Source: Bacteroidota bacterium
Lineage (GTDB): Bacteria > Bacteroidota > Bacteroidia > Sphingobacteriales > Sphingobacteriaceae
DNA: 21,085 bases
Assembly (NCBI GenBank): GCA_023450085.1
Contig: JAEXHI010000007.1
Span: forward strand, 1-21,085
Direction of reading: 5' to 3'
Position 1 is the stretch's first letter. Every line of letters starts with the position of its first letter. Made by a program: the position numbers and the translations under genes. The notes under the pieces are model-generated. The model was given only the letters and a program-made list of their open reading frames with translations, ran no database searches and was not told the origin of the DNA. Below, in pieces: positions 7,862 to 14,175 of this stretch.

Positions 7862-8677
7862 ATGTCGGTAAACAAAGAAATAAAGCGTGTAACCACGCAT
7901 ATTTTACAAGAGATGAAGCATCGCAAAGAAAAAATTGCCATGCTTACCGCTTACGACTATTCTATGGCCACCATTTTAGATGATGCAGGCCTAGATGTTT
8001 TATTAGTGGGCGACTCCGCCTCTAATGTAATGGCAGGACACGAAACTACCTTACCCATTACCCTTGACCAAATGATCTACCATGCCCAATCAGTGGTGCG
8101 TGGCGCACATAGAGCTTTTGTAGTAGTCGATCTACCTTTTGGCTCCTACCAAGGCAACTCTAAAGAAGCCCTTAATTCGGCCATCCGCATCATGAAAGAA
8201 TCAGGCGCACATGGCGTAAAGCTCGAAGGAGGTGTAGAGATTGTTGAATCCGTACAGCGCATTATTACCGCTGGTATCCCCGTAATGGGACATCTGGGAC
8301 TTACCCCTCAATCCATCTATAAGTTTGGAACTTACACCGTAAGAGCCAAGGACGAAGCTGAAGCCAACAAGCTTAAAACAGATGTACTCGCCCTAGAGCA
8401 AGCAGGTTGTTTCAGTATTGTACTCGAAAAAATTCCTGCCAAATTAGCCAAGGAAGCAACAGAAAGCTTACAGATTCCTACGATTGGAATTGGCGCAGGT
8501 CCACATTGCGATGGCCAAGTATTAGTTGTGAATGACATGATTGGCTTAACCAAAGGTTTCAGACCTCGTTTCTTGCGCCAATACCTTAACCTGTACGAAG
8601 GCATCAAAGAAGCAGCACAATCTTATATCAGCGATGTAAAAGCTAACGATTTCCCTAACGAAAAAGAACAATATTAG
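7862..8677 (+). CDS. panB: 3-methyl-2-oxobutanoate hydroxymethyltransferase (ketopantoate synthase)
   Basis: This 271-residue protein catalyses the first committed step of pantothenate/CoA synthesis: transfer of a hydroxymethyl group from methylenetetrahydrofolate to 2-oxoisovalerate. The TIM-barrel fold carries the Mg2+ ligands D51 (LLVGDSASN), D90 (VVVDLPFGSY) and E122 (VKLEGG), the motif HLGLTPQS at 144-151, and the catalytic glutamate E189 (LEKIP). GIGAGPHCDGQVLV at 209-222 closes the barrel. The frame is open from 7793, but the first 23 codons lie in repeat and promoter sequence and do not resemble PanB. ATG 7862 (MSVNKEIKR) gives the family length. No other pan gene is nearby. Confidence 0.95.
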   Translation: MSVNKEIKRVTTHILQEMKHRKEKIAMLTAYDYSMATILDDAGLDVLLVGDSASNVMAGHETTLPITLDQMIYHAQSVVRGAHRAFVVVDLPFGSYQGNSKEALNSAIRIMKESGAHGVKLEGGVEIVESVQRIITAGIPVMGHLGLTPQSIYKFGTYTVRAKDEAEANKLKTDVLALEQAGCFSIVLEKIPAKLAKEATESLQIPTIGIGAGPHCDGQVLVVNDMIGLTKGFRPRFLRQYLNLYEGIKEAAQSYISDVKANDFPNEKEQY

Positions 8678-8687
8678 ACTGGATAAA

Positions 8688-8716
8688 GGAACAAAGAGCA
8701 AGAAAGAGTAAAACTT
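8688..8716 (+). repeat. Short AAGGAACAAAGAGCAAGAAAG repeat
   Basis: Just after panB is a purine-rich AAGGAACAAAGAGC/AAGAAAGAG stretch. It is the reverse complement of the TTCTTTGTTC block at 7786-7820 and matches the units at 18045-18117. Confidence 0.45.
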
Positions 8717-8787
8717 TTGGAAAGCAATTTCATTGCTTATCGGTTAAATCAGTCCCGCTTTTTGTTCCAACCTTTTTGTTTTTTGTC

Positions 8788-8808
8788 ATCCTAAACCTAT
8801 CGAAGGAT
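8788..8808 (+). repeat. Diverged REP-like hairpin (5-bp stem, 11-base loop)
   Basis: ATCCT (8788-8792) pairs with AGGAT (8804-8808) around the 11-base loop AAACCTATCGA. The same stem, with the loop in its canonical form, is found at 20946-20966. Confidence 0.5.
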
Positions 8809-8879
8809 CCACAACAAAATTGTTTCCACTCCAATCGGGTTTAGACCACAAACACCAAATAAAAAAACAATCACTATCA

Positions 8880-9566
8880 ATGGCGATCACCGACGCAGAC
8901 ATCCTTTACGAAGACAACCACTTAATTGCCGTTAATAAAAGAGCTGGCGATATTGTACAAGTTGACGAAACTGGCGACGAACCTTTGGATGAGCAGGTAA
9001 AAAAATACATTGCTGCCAAGTACGACAAACCAGGAGGTGCGTTTTTGGGAGTAGTGCACCGTTTAGATAGGCCTGTTAGCGGATTAATCCTATTTGCCAA
9101 AACCAGCAAGGCATTAGACAGGATGAATGCCATTTTTAAAAACCGCGAAATCAAAAAAACCTACTTTGCAGTAGTTCGAAAAAAACCTGCTAAACCTCAA
9201 GGTAAACTGGTAGATTGGCTAATTAAAAATCCTAAAAAAAATGTGGTCACCGCCTACGACCACCAAGTAAAAGGAAGCCAATATTGCGAATTAGATTACC
9301 AGTTATTAGCCGAGTTAGACGGATACTATTTATTGAAGGTAAACCCACTTACAGGACGCTCTCACCAAATTAGGGTGCAACTGTCCAACATGGGCTGCCC
9401 AATTGTAGGCGACAATAAATACGGTTACCCACGCGGCAGCAAAAAAGGCAGTATTTGCCTGCATGCCCGCCAGCTTGAATTTATCCATCCCGTAAAAAAA
9501 GAGCCTGTAAAAATATTTGCAAAGCTGCCGAAGGATGGGTTCTGGGAAAAATTCGAAAAGTTTTAA
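8880..9566 (+). CDS. RluA-family RNA pseudouridine synthase
   Basis: This 228-residue enzyme isomerises uridine to pseudouridine in rRNA or tRNA. The catalytic aspartate is D63 in the RluA signature HRLDRPVSGLILFAK (60-74). The later motif TGRSHQIRVQLSNMGCPIVGDNKYG is the usual RluA/RluD C-terminal core, including the conserved arginine and the GD pair. There is no N-terminal S4 domain, so it belongs to the short, RluA-like class common in Bacteroidetes; the target site cannot be told from sequence. The frame extends to a TTG at 8820, but the core family alignment starts at MAITDADILYEDN, and ATG 8880 follows an A-rich leader, so I chose that start. The stop lies one base from the stop of the converging lipoprotein gene. 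Confidence 0.92.
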   Translation: MAITDADILYEDNHLIAVNKRAGDIVQVDETGDEPLDEQVKKYIAAKYDKPGGAFLGVVHRLDRPVSGLILFAKTSKALDRMNAIFKNREIKKTYFAVVRKKPAKPQGKLVDWLIKNPKKNVVTAYDHQVKGSQYCELDYQLLAELDGYYLLKVNPLTGRSHQIRVQLSNMGCPIVGDNKYGYPRGSKKGSICLHARQLEFIHPVKKEPVKIFAKLPKDGFWEKFEKF

Positions 9567-9567
9567 G

Positions 9568-10029
9568 CTATTTACAAGCAACTTTTTCAAAAACCATAGA
9601 CGGGCCAAAATCTAGTTTCTTCAAATCTTTGAAACGAGTTTGGCCATCTTTCTCTTCCACTTCTCCAAAACCTTCCAAAAGCTGGTTGCCTTTTTTAAGA
9701 AATGCGACCTGTCTAACTGACTTCTGTCCTTCCGAATTAAAAGTATAGGCGGCTATCAGCGTATCCCCATGCATCTCCCCTTCTATGGTTCCTGTGTTTC
9801 TATCTTTTTCAAACCATTTATATTTCAACTCACCAGTGGAAACAATGCCCGTGGTAATCAAAGTAAGTTCAGCGGTATCCTTTCCCTTAATATAGGCGTA
9901 GCAGGTTTGCTCAGCCACAGGAATATTTGCTACAGAATCTGTGTGTGCCTTATCTCCAGTAACTTTTGTGGTTTGCTTGCATGCACCTAAGCAAGCAAGC
10001 ATTGATAAACCAATTACAACTTTCATCAT
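9568..10029 (-). CDS. Small predicted lipoprotein, function unknown
   Basis: This 153-residue protein starts with a short hydrophobic signal and a lipobox LGAC, with C17 as the predicted lipidated residue, so it should sit in the inner or outer membrane facing the periplasm. The mature part is short and beta-rich (segments such as LTLITTGIVSTGELKYKW and IEGEMHGDTLIAAYTF) and ends in VACK. It has no motif that I recognise as enzymatic. The start MMK contains two adjacent ATGs and either may be used. Its stop is one base from the RluA-type gene stop on the other strand, with no terminator between them. It has no same-strand neighbour close by. Confidence 0.72.
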   Translation of the reverse strand: MMKVVIGLSMLACLGACKQTTKVTGDKAHTDSVANIPVAEQTCYAYIKGKDTAELTLITTGIVSTGELKYKWFEKDRNTGTIEGEMHGDTLIAAYTFNSEGQKSVRQVAFLKKGNQLLEGFGEVEEKDGQTRFKDLKKLDFGPSMVFEKVACK

Positions 10030-10139
10030 TTATCTCAGTTTTAGTGGTAAAAGAACATCAAAAGTTATAAAATGTTTCAATTGAGATTTATTAATTACAG
10101 GATTGTACTCGTGGCAATAAAAAGCACAGTCCCAAAAAT

Positions 10140-10176
10140 TCCCCTCTCCCAGAGGGGTGCCCAACGGGCGGGGTGT
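10140..10176. repeat. GC-rich double-hairpin intergenic element
   Basis: CCCCTCT-CCC-AGAGGGG (10141-10157) forms a perfect 7-bp hairpin. GCCC-AAC-GGGC (10159-10169) forms a second 4-bp hairpin two bases later, followed by GGGGTG. The high G+C stands out in an A/T-rich intergenic region. From general knowledge, similar CCCCTC...GAGGGG-TGCCC...GGGCGGGG sequences are scattered in many Bacteroidetes genomes; I cannot count copies here. Its placement just after the SDR stop would also allow it to weaken transcription. Confidence 0.6.
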
Positions 10177-10202
10177 TTCACATCATACTATAAAATACCG
10201 TC

Positions 10203-10940
10203 TTATTCACCCTCTACCCGTAAAATAGAACCGCTAACAATAGTTTGATCATGATCCATTTCATAAATGCGCTCTCCTACTGTAGTAGCATCGTTTAGCC
10301 CGCCATCAGTTTTTAAGGCTACAAATCTCTCCACATCTTTAAAATCATCCTTGTCACTTCTGCGGATTTGCTCCTGCATATCAGTATCTACTACTCCAGG
10401 AGCAATCGCTAATACTTTTACACCATTAGCAATTCCCTCTTGTTCTAGAGCAAAATTCTGGGTCAGCATATTTAATGCCGCTTTGCTACCACAGTAAGTA
10501 GACCAACCATAATAAGGTTTCAGCGCAGCACCAGAACTGATATTTAGGATAGACTTTTCTGCTGAAATTTCTCGAGTAAGCCTAACAAAAGCTGCACTAC
10601 AGATATATGGCACTATCGTATTCAGCTTAAACACCTGCTCAATCACTTCTGCTTCCAGTTTTTCAAGTGGTGCAATTTCTCCCAAAGTACCCGCATTGTT
10701 CACCAAGGTAACCTTAGCGATCTCATCAACTTTTAACAGCTCAAAAATTGAGGCAAGCTCCTTTTCTACTTGAGCTGTTTGGGTAAGGTCAAATGAAATT
10801 TGGGTAACACCTTTGGCGCTAAGTTCTGGATCAACACTGCGTGCTATCGAAAAAACACGCACTCCTTTGGCTAAATAGGCTTCAATAATACCTCTGCCAA
10901 TACCTTTACTTCCACCCGTGATAATTAAAATTTGTTCCAT
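10203..10940 (-). CDS. Short-chain dehydrogenase/reductase
   Basis: This 245-residue classical SDR is a cytoplasmic NAD(P)-dependent oxidoreductase. The cofactor loop TGGSKGIG is at 8-15, NNAG at 81-84, and the catalytic residues are S136, Y149 and K153 (YCGSK). R34 after the second beta strand and the overall wording (SIARS, VDTDMQEQIR, ILRVEGE ending) resemble the sepiapterin/benzil reductase branch of SDRs, so NADPH is the likely cofactor; the substrate is unknown. The frame extends further upstream, but that stretch overlaps the YedE-like gene in another frame and is not SDR-like. ATG 10940 gives the full first beta strand. Its A is the last base of the upstream stop (TAATG), which indicates translational coupling to the sulfur-transport genes. 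Confidence 0.9.
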   Translation of the reverse strand: MEQILIITGGSKGIGRGIIEAYLAKGVRVFSIARSVDPELSAKGVTQISFDLTQTAQVEKELASIFELLKVDEIAKVTLVNNAGTLGEIAPLEKLEAEVIEQVFKLNTIVPYICSAAFVRLTREISAEKSILNISSGAALKPYYGWSTYCGSKAALNMLTQNFALEQEGIANGVKVLAIAPGVVDTDMQEQIRRSDKDDFKDVERFVALKTDGGLNDATTVGERIYEMDHDQTIVSGSILRVEGE

Positions 10941-11374
10941 TAATGAGGTAATTTTTCTTTGATTAAACCATAAAACCAAGTACCAGCAATAGCACTTAAT
11001 AAAGTAACTACAACAACTGTAGCACCTGTGCCAATTTGTGCAAATAACGGTCCTGGACACGCTCCTGTAAGCGCCCATCCAAAACCAAACAACAAACCGC
11101 CATATATCTGCCCTTTATTAAATTGTTTAGGCTGCAACGTAATCGGCTCACCGCTTAAACTTTTTATCTTAAACTTCTTGATGATAAAAACAGAAAGCAT
11201 TCCAACCAAGACAGCGCTTCCAATTACGCCATACATATGAAAAGATTGTAGCCTGAACATTTCCTGTATCCTAAACCAGCTCACTATTTCTGCCTTTACA
11301 AATACAATCCCGAACAATACACCTAGTATCAGATACTTTAAATTGCCCAAGCCTTTTAAATTTCTATTTTCCAT
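10940..11374 (-). CDS. YeeE/YedE-type membrane protein, second half (DUF6691-like)
   Basis: This 144-residue integral membrane protein has four hydrophobic segments (about 12-30, 46-66, 91-106, 115-137). The conserved motif GFGWALTGACPGPLFAQIGTG (98-118) contains C106, the position used in the YeeE/TsuA thiosulfate transporter family to handle sulfur. In many bacteria the transporter is split into two half-size proteins encoded side by side, as here. The frame is open further upstream to 11464, but that extension overlaps the preceding gene and is not hydrophobic in the right way; ATG 11374 lies 2 bases after the preceding stop. The protein should pair with the first half to import thiosulfate or another reduced sulfur compound. 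Confidence 0.85.
   Translation of the reverse strand: MENRNLKGLGNLKYLILGVLFGIVFVKAEIVSWFRIQEMFRLQSFHMYGVIGSAVLVGMLSVFIIKKFKIKSLSGEPITLQPKQFNKGQIYGGLLFGFGWALTGACPGPLFAQIGTGATVVVVTLLSAIAGTWFYGLIKEKLPH
10944..10956 (-). repeat. 13-base motif before the SDR start (copy 2)
   Basis: AAAAATTACCTCA, identical to 11956-11944 and at the same 3-base distance from its start codon. Here it also encodes the last residues of the YedE-like half. Confidence 0.6.
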
Positions 11375-11376
11375 TA

Positions 11377-11940
11377 CTATAACGACAAAATGATTGGCAA
11401 TAATAAGTTGGCCATGATCAAACCACCAACCATAAAACAAATAGTAGCCACTAATGAAGGCCATTGTAAATTAGACAGTCCCATAATGGCATGACCACTG
11501 GTACAGCCACCTGCATATCGGGTTCCAAAACCTACCAAAAAGCCGCCAAGCACCATCAGCAAAAATCCCTTTAATGTCAATAATGAAGTCCAATTCATCA
11601 ATTGCACGGGAACCAGTTGGCTATAATCATCAACACCATAAGAAGCAAGTTCAGTGGCTAATTTGGAGCTAACCTGTACAGGATGTGGATTGGCCAAAAA
11701 TTGGGCAGCAATAAAACCACCGACCAAAATACCCGCTACAAAAAACAGGTTCCAAGCCTCCTTTTTCCAATCGTACTTAAAAAATGAAATATTAGCAGGA
11801 AAACAAGCGGCACAGATATGCCTTAACGAAGAGCTAATGCCAAACGATTTATTCCCTAACAACAATAAAGCTGGAACAGTAAGTCCAATTAAAGGTCCTG
11901 CCACATACCAAGGCCAAGGCTGACTAATGAAATCAAACAT
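11377..11940 (-). CDS. YeeE/YedE-type membrane protein, first half
   Basis: This 187-residue integral membrane protein has hydrophobic segments at about 12-30, 64-82, 121-140 and 163-185. The key motif GFGTRYAGGCTSGHAIMGLS (137-156) carries C146, with two more cysteines at 43 and 46 (HICAACFP). In the YeeE/TsuA family such cysteines pass thiosulfate through the membrane by short-lived S-S contacts; the GGCTSGH and GACPG motifs are split over this protein and the next. ATG 11940 was chosen because the upstream 13 codons lie in the promoter region (TAACTTTG at 11966-11959). The order of first half, second half and SDR with 2-base and -1-base gaps argues for a single operon. Confidence 0.87.
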   Translation of the reverse strand: MFDFISQPWPWYVAGPLIGLTVPALLLLGNKSFGISSSLRHICAACFPANISFFKYDWKKEAWNLFFVAGILVGGFIAAQFLANPHPVQVSSKLATELASYGVDDYSQLVPVQLMNWTSLLTLKGFLLMVLGGFLVGFGTRYAGGCTSGHAIMGLSNLQWPSLVATICFMVGGLIMANLLLPIILSL

Positions 11941-11943
11941 ATT

Positions 11944-11956
11944 TGAGGTAATTTTT
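11944..11956 (-). repeat. 13-base motif before the YeeE-half start (copy 1)
   Basis: AAAAATTACCTCA occurs on the minus strand 3 bases upstream of ATG 11940. An identical copy lies 3 bases upstream of the SDR start (10956-10944). Confidence 0.6.
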
Positions 11957-11958
11957 AA

Positions 11959-11966
11959 CAAAGTTA
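11959..11966 (-). promoter_or_regulatory. Putative -7 box of the sulfur-transport operon
   Basis: TAACTTTG on the minus strand (11966-11959) matches TAnnTTTG exactly and lies 18 bases before the YeeE-half start codon. No clear TTG is present 17-23 bases upstream; TTC at 11988-11986 is the nearest match. The leader would be about 12 bases. Confidence 0.45.
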
Positions 11967-11990
11967 GAAAACCCCTCAAATGATGAAGAA

Positions 11991-12338
11991 TTATTCCTTT
12001 TTCATAAGGATGACTTCATCATCCCCAGCTAAGGTATATCCATATTCATAACAGAAAATATACACTTTCCCCGCATCACTAAGGTGATAGTGCGTATGAT
12101 AATCAAAATCAAATCCCTTTTTCGACAAATTCTCTCGCTTTACATTGGTTTGTCCACTAGCGGTTTCTTCACGTAAAAGTTTTCTATTTCTATTTAAAAT
12201 TTGGTTTAATTTCCTTACAAATTCACCGTCCACACTTTTGCGTCTGTTGTTGTAATTGTTCCTACACTGGTCATCACAAAACTTCTTGTCTGCACGGCCT
12301 TTAATTTCGGTATGGCAATCTAAGCAAAATCGAATCAT
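11991..12338 (-). CDS. Small zinc-ribbon protein, function unknown
   Basis: This 115-residue protein begins with a compact four-cysteine zinc site: C5-x2-C8 (FCLDC) and C21-x3-C25 (CDDQC), followed by a basic RNNYNNRRK stretch. The middle (40-75) is charged and probably helical. The C-terminal part (76-115, HTHYHLSDAGKVYIFCYEYGYTLAGDDEVILM) looks like a small beta domain. I recognise it only as a conserved unknown type in Bacteroidetes; the zinc ribbon plus basic residues suggests nucleic-acid binding, but this is inference. ATG 12338 keeps the first cysteine pair near the N-terminus as usual. It lies 50 bases upstream of the YeeE-half gene; a separate -7 box lies in the gap, so the two may or may not share a transcript. 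Confidence 0.75.
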   Translation of the reverse strand: MIRFCLDCHTEIKGRADKKFCDDQCRNNYNNRRKSVDGEFVRKLNQILNRNRKLLREETASGQTNVKRENLSKKGFDFDYHTHYHLSDAGKVYIFCYEYGYTLAGDDEVILMKKE

Positions 12339-12408
12339 AGGCTTATCGGCTTTTTACAGTAAATAAAACTACGAATAAATTTTGGTCCTGCTGCGCCGTA
12401 GCTGGGTT

Positions 12409-12434
12409 TATACGAATATAAACGTTTATAAACG
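12409..12434. promoter_or_regulatory. Operator-like overlapping palindromes with 10-bp phased TATAAACG units
   Basis: TATAAACGTTTATA (12417-12430) is a perfect 14-base palindrome and overlaps a second perfect palindrome CGTTTATAAACG (12423-12434). Read another way, TATAAACG occurs twice at a 10-base pitch (12417 and 12427), with a degenerate TATACG at 12409. This is the look of a binding site for a dimeric regulator. It lies about 80 bases upstream of the zinc-ribbon gene (minus) and 50 bases upstream of the candidate RNA (plus). Confidence 0.45.
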
Positions 12435-12478
12435 ATTAACATCCGAGTATTCTTTTTAAGAAAACGACTTTTGTTTTA

Positions 12479-12639
12479 TTAATGGTTTTCTAACCGTTAA
12501 TGAACTATTTAAAGGACGAGCACAAATACAGTTGTATCAACAACAACAACACCGCTAAACAACTATAGCAAGGTGATATTCAATGGTTTTCGTTTACCTA
12601 TGCATTGGGCAGTTATTTTAGGGTAGCTGCCTTTTTTTA
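12479..12639 (+). ncRNA. Candidate structured RNA ending in an intrinsic terminator, upstream of eno
   Basis: Three plus-strand hairpins follow each other: TTAATGGTT/AACCGTTAA with loop TTCT (12479-12500), CACC-GCTA/TAGC-AA-GGTG (12550-12575), and the terminator at 12607-12639. The first hairpin closes with a U-G wobble that would be an A-C mismatch on the other strand, so the structure favours a plus-strand RNA. No plus-strand gene lies upstream for 2.9 kb, so the terminator must serve an RNA that starts here. A short open frame (12500-12568, 22 codons, MNYLKDEHKY start) overlaps it and could make it a leader-peptide RNA. I found no clear promoter. It could be an independent small RNA or an eno leader attenuator. 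Confidence 0.4.
12607..12639 (+). terminator. Intrinsic terminator in front of eno
   Basis: GGCAGTTA (12608-12615) pairs with TAGCTGCC (12624-12631) with one U-G wobble and an 8-base loop, then seven T (12632-12638). No T-run is present on the other side, so it acts on the plus strand. Confidence 0.75.
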
Positions 12640-12697
12640 TCCCCTTTGCTCCCACAAAAAATATAGCCAATTGATTAGGTAAGTTTAAAAAATGTTA

Positions 12698-12705
12698 TAA
12701 CTTTG
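12698..12705 (+). promoter_or_regulatory. Putative -7 box of eno
   Basis: TAACTTTG matches TAnnTTTG exactly, with TTG at 12671-12673 (a 24-base spacer, slightly long). It would give a 5' leader of about 57 bases. It lies after the upstream terminator, so eno can be transcribed independently of the candidate RNA. Confidence 0.5.
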
Positions 12706-12768
12706 AAAAACCCCTAGCTAATTGTACTTTTTACACTAAGGGCAATTTTAATTCAAAACAAGTATAAA

Positions 12769-14064
12769 ATGAGTTTAATAATCGATGTCCATGCAAGACA
12801 AATCCTCGATTCTAGAGGAAATCCAACTATTGAAGTAGAAGTAATGACAGAAAATGGCTTTATGGGTCGTGCAGCAGTTCCTTCTGGTGCAAGTACTGGC
12901 CAATATGAAGCGGTTGAATTACGTGATGGAGATAAGAAGACCTACTTAGGCAAAGGTGTTTTAAAAGCGGTAGAAAATGTAAATACCAAAATTGCCCAAG
13001 CTTTGCAAGGAGTAGATGTTTTTGAGCAAAATTTGATCGATAAATTAATGATAGACCTAGATGGTACCGAAAACAAGGGAAATCTAGGAGCTAATGCCAT
13101 ATTAGGTGTTTCTTTGGCGGTAGCTAAAGCTGCTGCAAAAGAGAGCCGTCAACCTTTATACCGTTATATTGGTGGTGTTAATGCCAACACTTTGCCAATT
13201 CCAATGATGAACATCATCAATGGTGGTTCACACTCTGATGCACCTATTGCTTTCCAAGAATTTATGATCATGCCAGTTGGCGCTCCTTCATTCTCTGAAG
13301 CTTTACGTTGGGGCACCGAGGTTTTCCATAGTTTGAAAGCCATTTTGCACGATAGAGGTCTATCAACTGCTGTAGGTGACGAAGGCGGTTTTGCTCCTAC
13401 TTTTGAAGGAACTGAAGATGCAATTGAGACAGTATTAAAAGCAATCGAAAAAGCTGGCTACAAACCAGGTTCTGACATTTGCTTAGCGCTTGACTGTGCT
13501 TCTTCTGAATTCTATAAAGACGGAAAATACGACTATACTAAATTTGAAGGCGACAAAGGTGCTGTACGCAGCAGCTCTGAACAAGCTTCTTACTTAGCTG
13601 AATTAACTCAAAAATATCCAATCATTTCTATTGAAGATGGCATGGATGAGAATGATTGGGATGGTTGGAAAGAATTGACTGAAAAAGTTGGTGCTACCGT
13701 ACAACTAGTAGGTGATGACTTGTTCGTAACCAATGTAAAACGTTTACAACAAGGTATTGATACCGATACTGCAAATTCAATCTTGGTGAAAGTAAACCAA
13801 ATTGGTTCGTTAACAGAAACCATTAATGCAGTGAGTTTGGCGCAAACGAATGGTTACACTTCAGTAATGAGCCACCGTTCAGGTGAAACTGAAGATACTA
13901 CCATTGCTGATTTGGCAGTAGCTTTAAACTGTGGACAAATCAAAACTGGTTCTGCTTCACGTTCAGATAGGATCGCAAAATACAACCAATTGTTGCGTAT
14001 TGAAGAAGAACTTGGTGATGCTGCAAAATTCATCGGCAAAAACTTCAAATTCGCTAAGAAATAA
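12769..14064 (+). CDS. eno: Enolase (phosphopyruvate hydratase)
   Basis: This 431-residue glycolytic enzyme interconverts 2-phosphoglycerate and phosphoenolpyruvate and is full length. The N-terminal domain starts IIDVHARQILDSRGNPT and has the mobile loop SGASTG (39-44). The barrel domain carries the general acid/base pair E205 (GDEGGF) and K341 (VKVNQIGSLTET), the Mg2+ ligands D242, E289 and D316 (ISIEDGMDE, LVGDDLFVTN), and SHRSGETEDTTIADLAVA (368-385). All catalytic positions are intact. ATG 12769 is the family start. A perfect intrinsic terminator follows at 14116, and a DivIC/FtsB-like gene comes next, an arrangement I associate with Bacteroidetes. High expression is expected and codon use is regular. 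Confidence 0.98.
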   Translation: MSLIIDVHARQILDSRGNPTIEVEVMTENGFMGRAAVPSGASTGQYEAVELRDGDKKTYLGKGVLKAVENVNTKIAQALQGVDVFEQNLIDKLMIDLDGTENKGNLGANAILGVSLAVAKAAAKESRQPLYRYIGGVNANTLPIPMMNIINGGSHSDAPIAFQEFMIMPVGAPSFSEALRWGTEVFHSLKAILHDRGLSTAVGDEGGFAPTFEGTEDAIETVLKAIEKAGYKPGSDICLALDCASSEFYKDGKYDYTKFEGDKGAVRSSSEQASYLAELTQKYPIISIEDGMDENDWDGWKELTEKVGATVQLVGDDLFVTNVKRLQQGIDTDTANSILVKVNQIGSLTETINAVSLAQTNGYTSVMSHRSGETEDTTIADLAVALNCGQIKTGSASRSDRIAKYNQLLRIEEELGDAAKFIGKNFKFAKK

Positions 14065-14115
14065 AAATCAACCCAACACTAACAAGGTGTTAACAAGTTG
14101 AAAAAACTATTTGCA

Positions 14116-14157
14116 AAACATCCGAAGATTTAAAAACTTCGGATGTTTTTTTATTTT
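14116..14157 (+). terminator. Intrinsic terminator of eno
   Basis: AAACATCCGAAG (14116-14127) pairs perfectly over 12 bp with CTTCGGATGTTT (14137-14148), with a 9-base loop, running into a T-rich tail to 14157. Its tail overlaps the region where the next gene's -33 element would lie. Confidence 0.92.
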
Positions 14158-14161
14158 AAGC

Positions 14162-14169
14162 TATCTTTG
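14162..14169 (+). promoter_or_regulatory. -7 box of the DivIC-like gene, placed for a near-leaderless mRNA
   Basis: TATCTTTG matches TAnnTTTG exactly and ends only 6 bases before ATG 14176, so transcription would start at or next to the start codon. No good TTG is seen 19 bases upstream, where the eno terminator tail lies. Confidence 0.5.
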
Positions 14170-14175
14170 TAGCAC

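Noticed and set aside
8820..8879. N-terminal extension of the RluA-type protein from a TTG codon
   Set aside because: The 20 extra residues have no family counterpart; ATG 8880 fits the domain start and an A-rich leader.
10941..11078. 46-residue N-terminal extension of the SDR
   Set aside because: It overlaps the YedE-like gene in another frame, and the canonical SDR start is at 10940.
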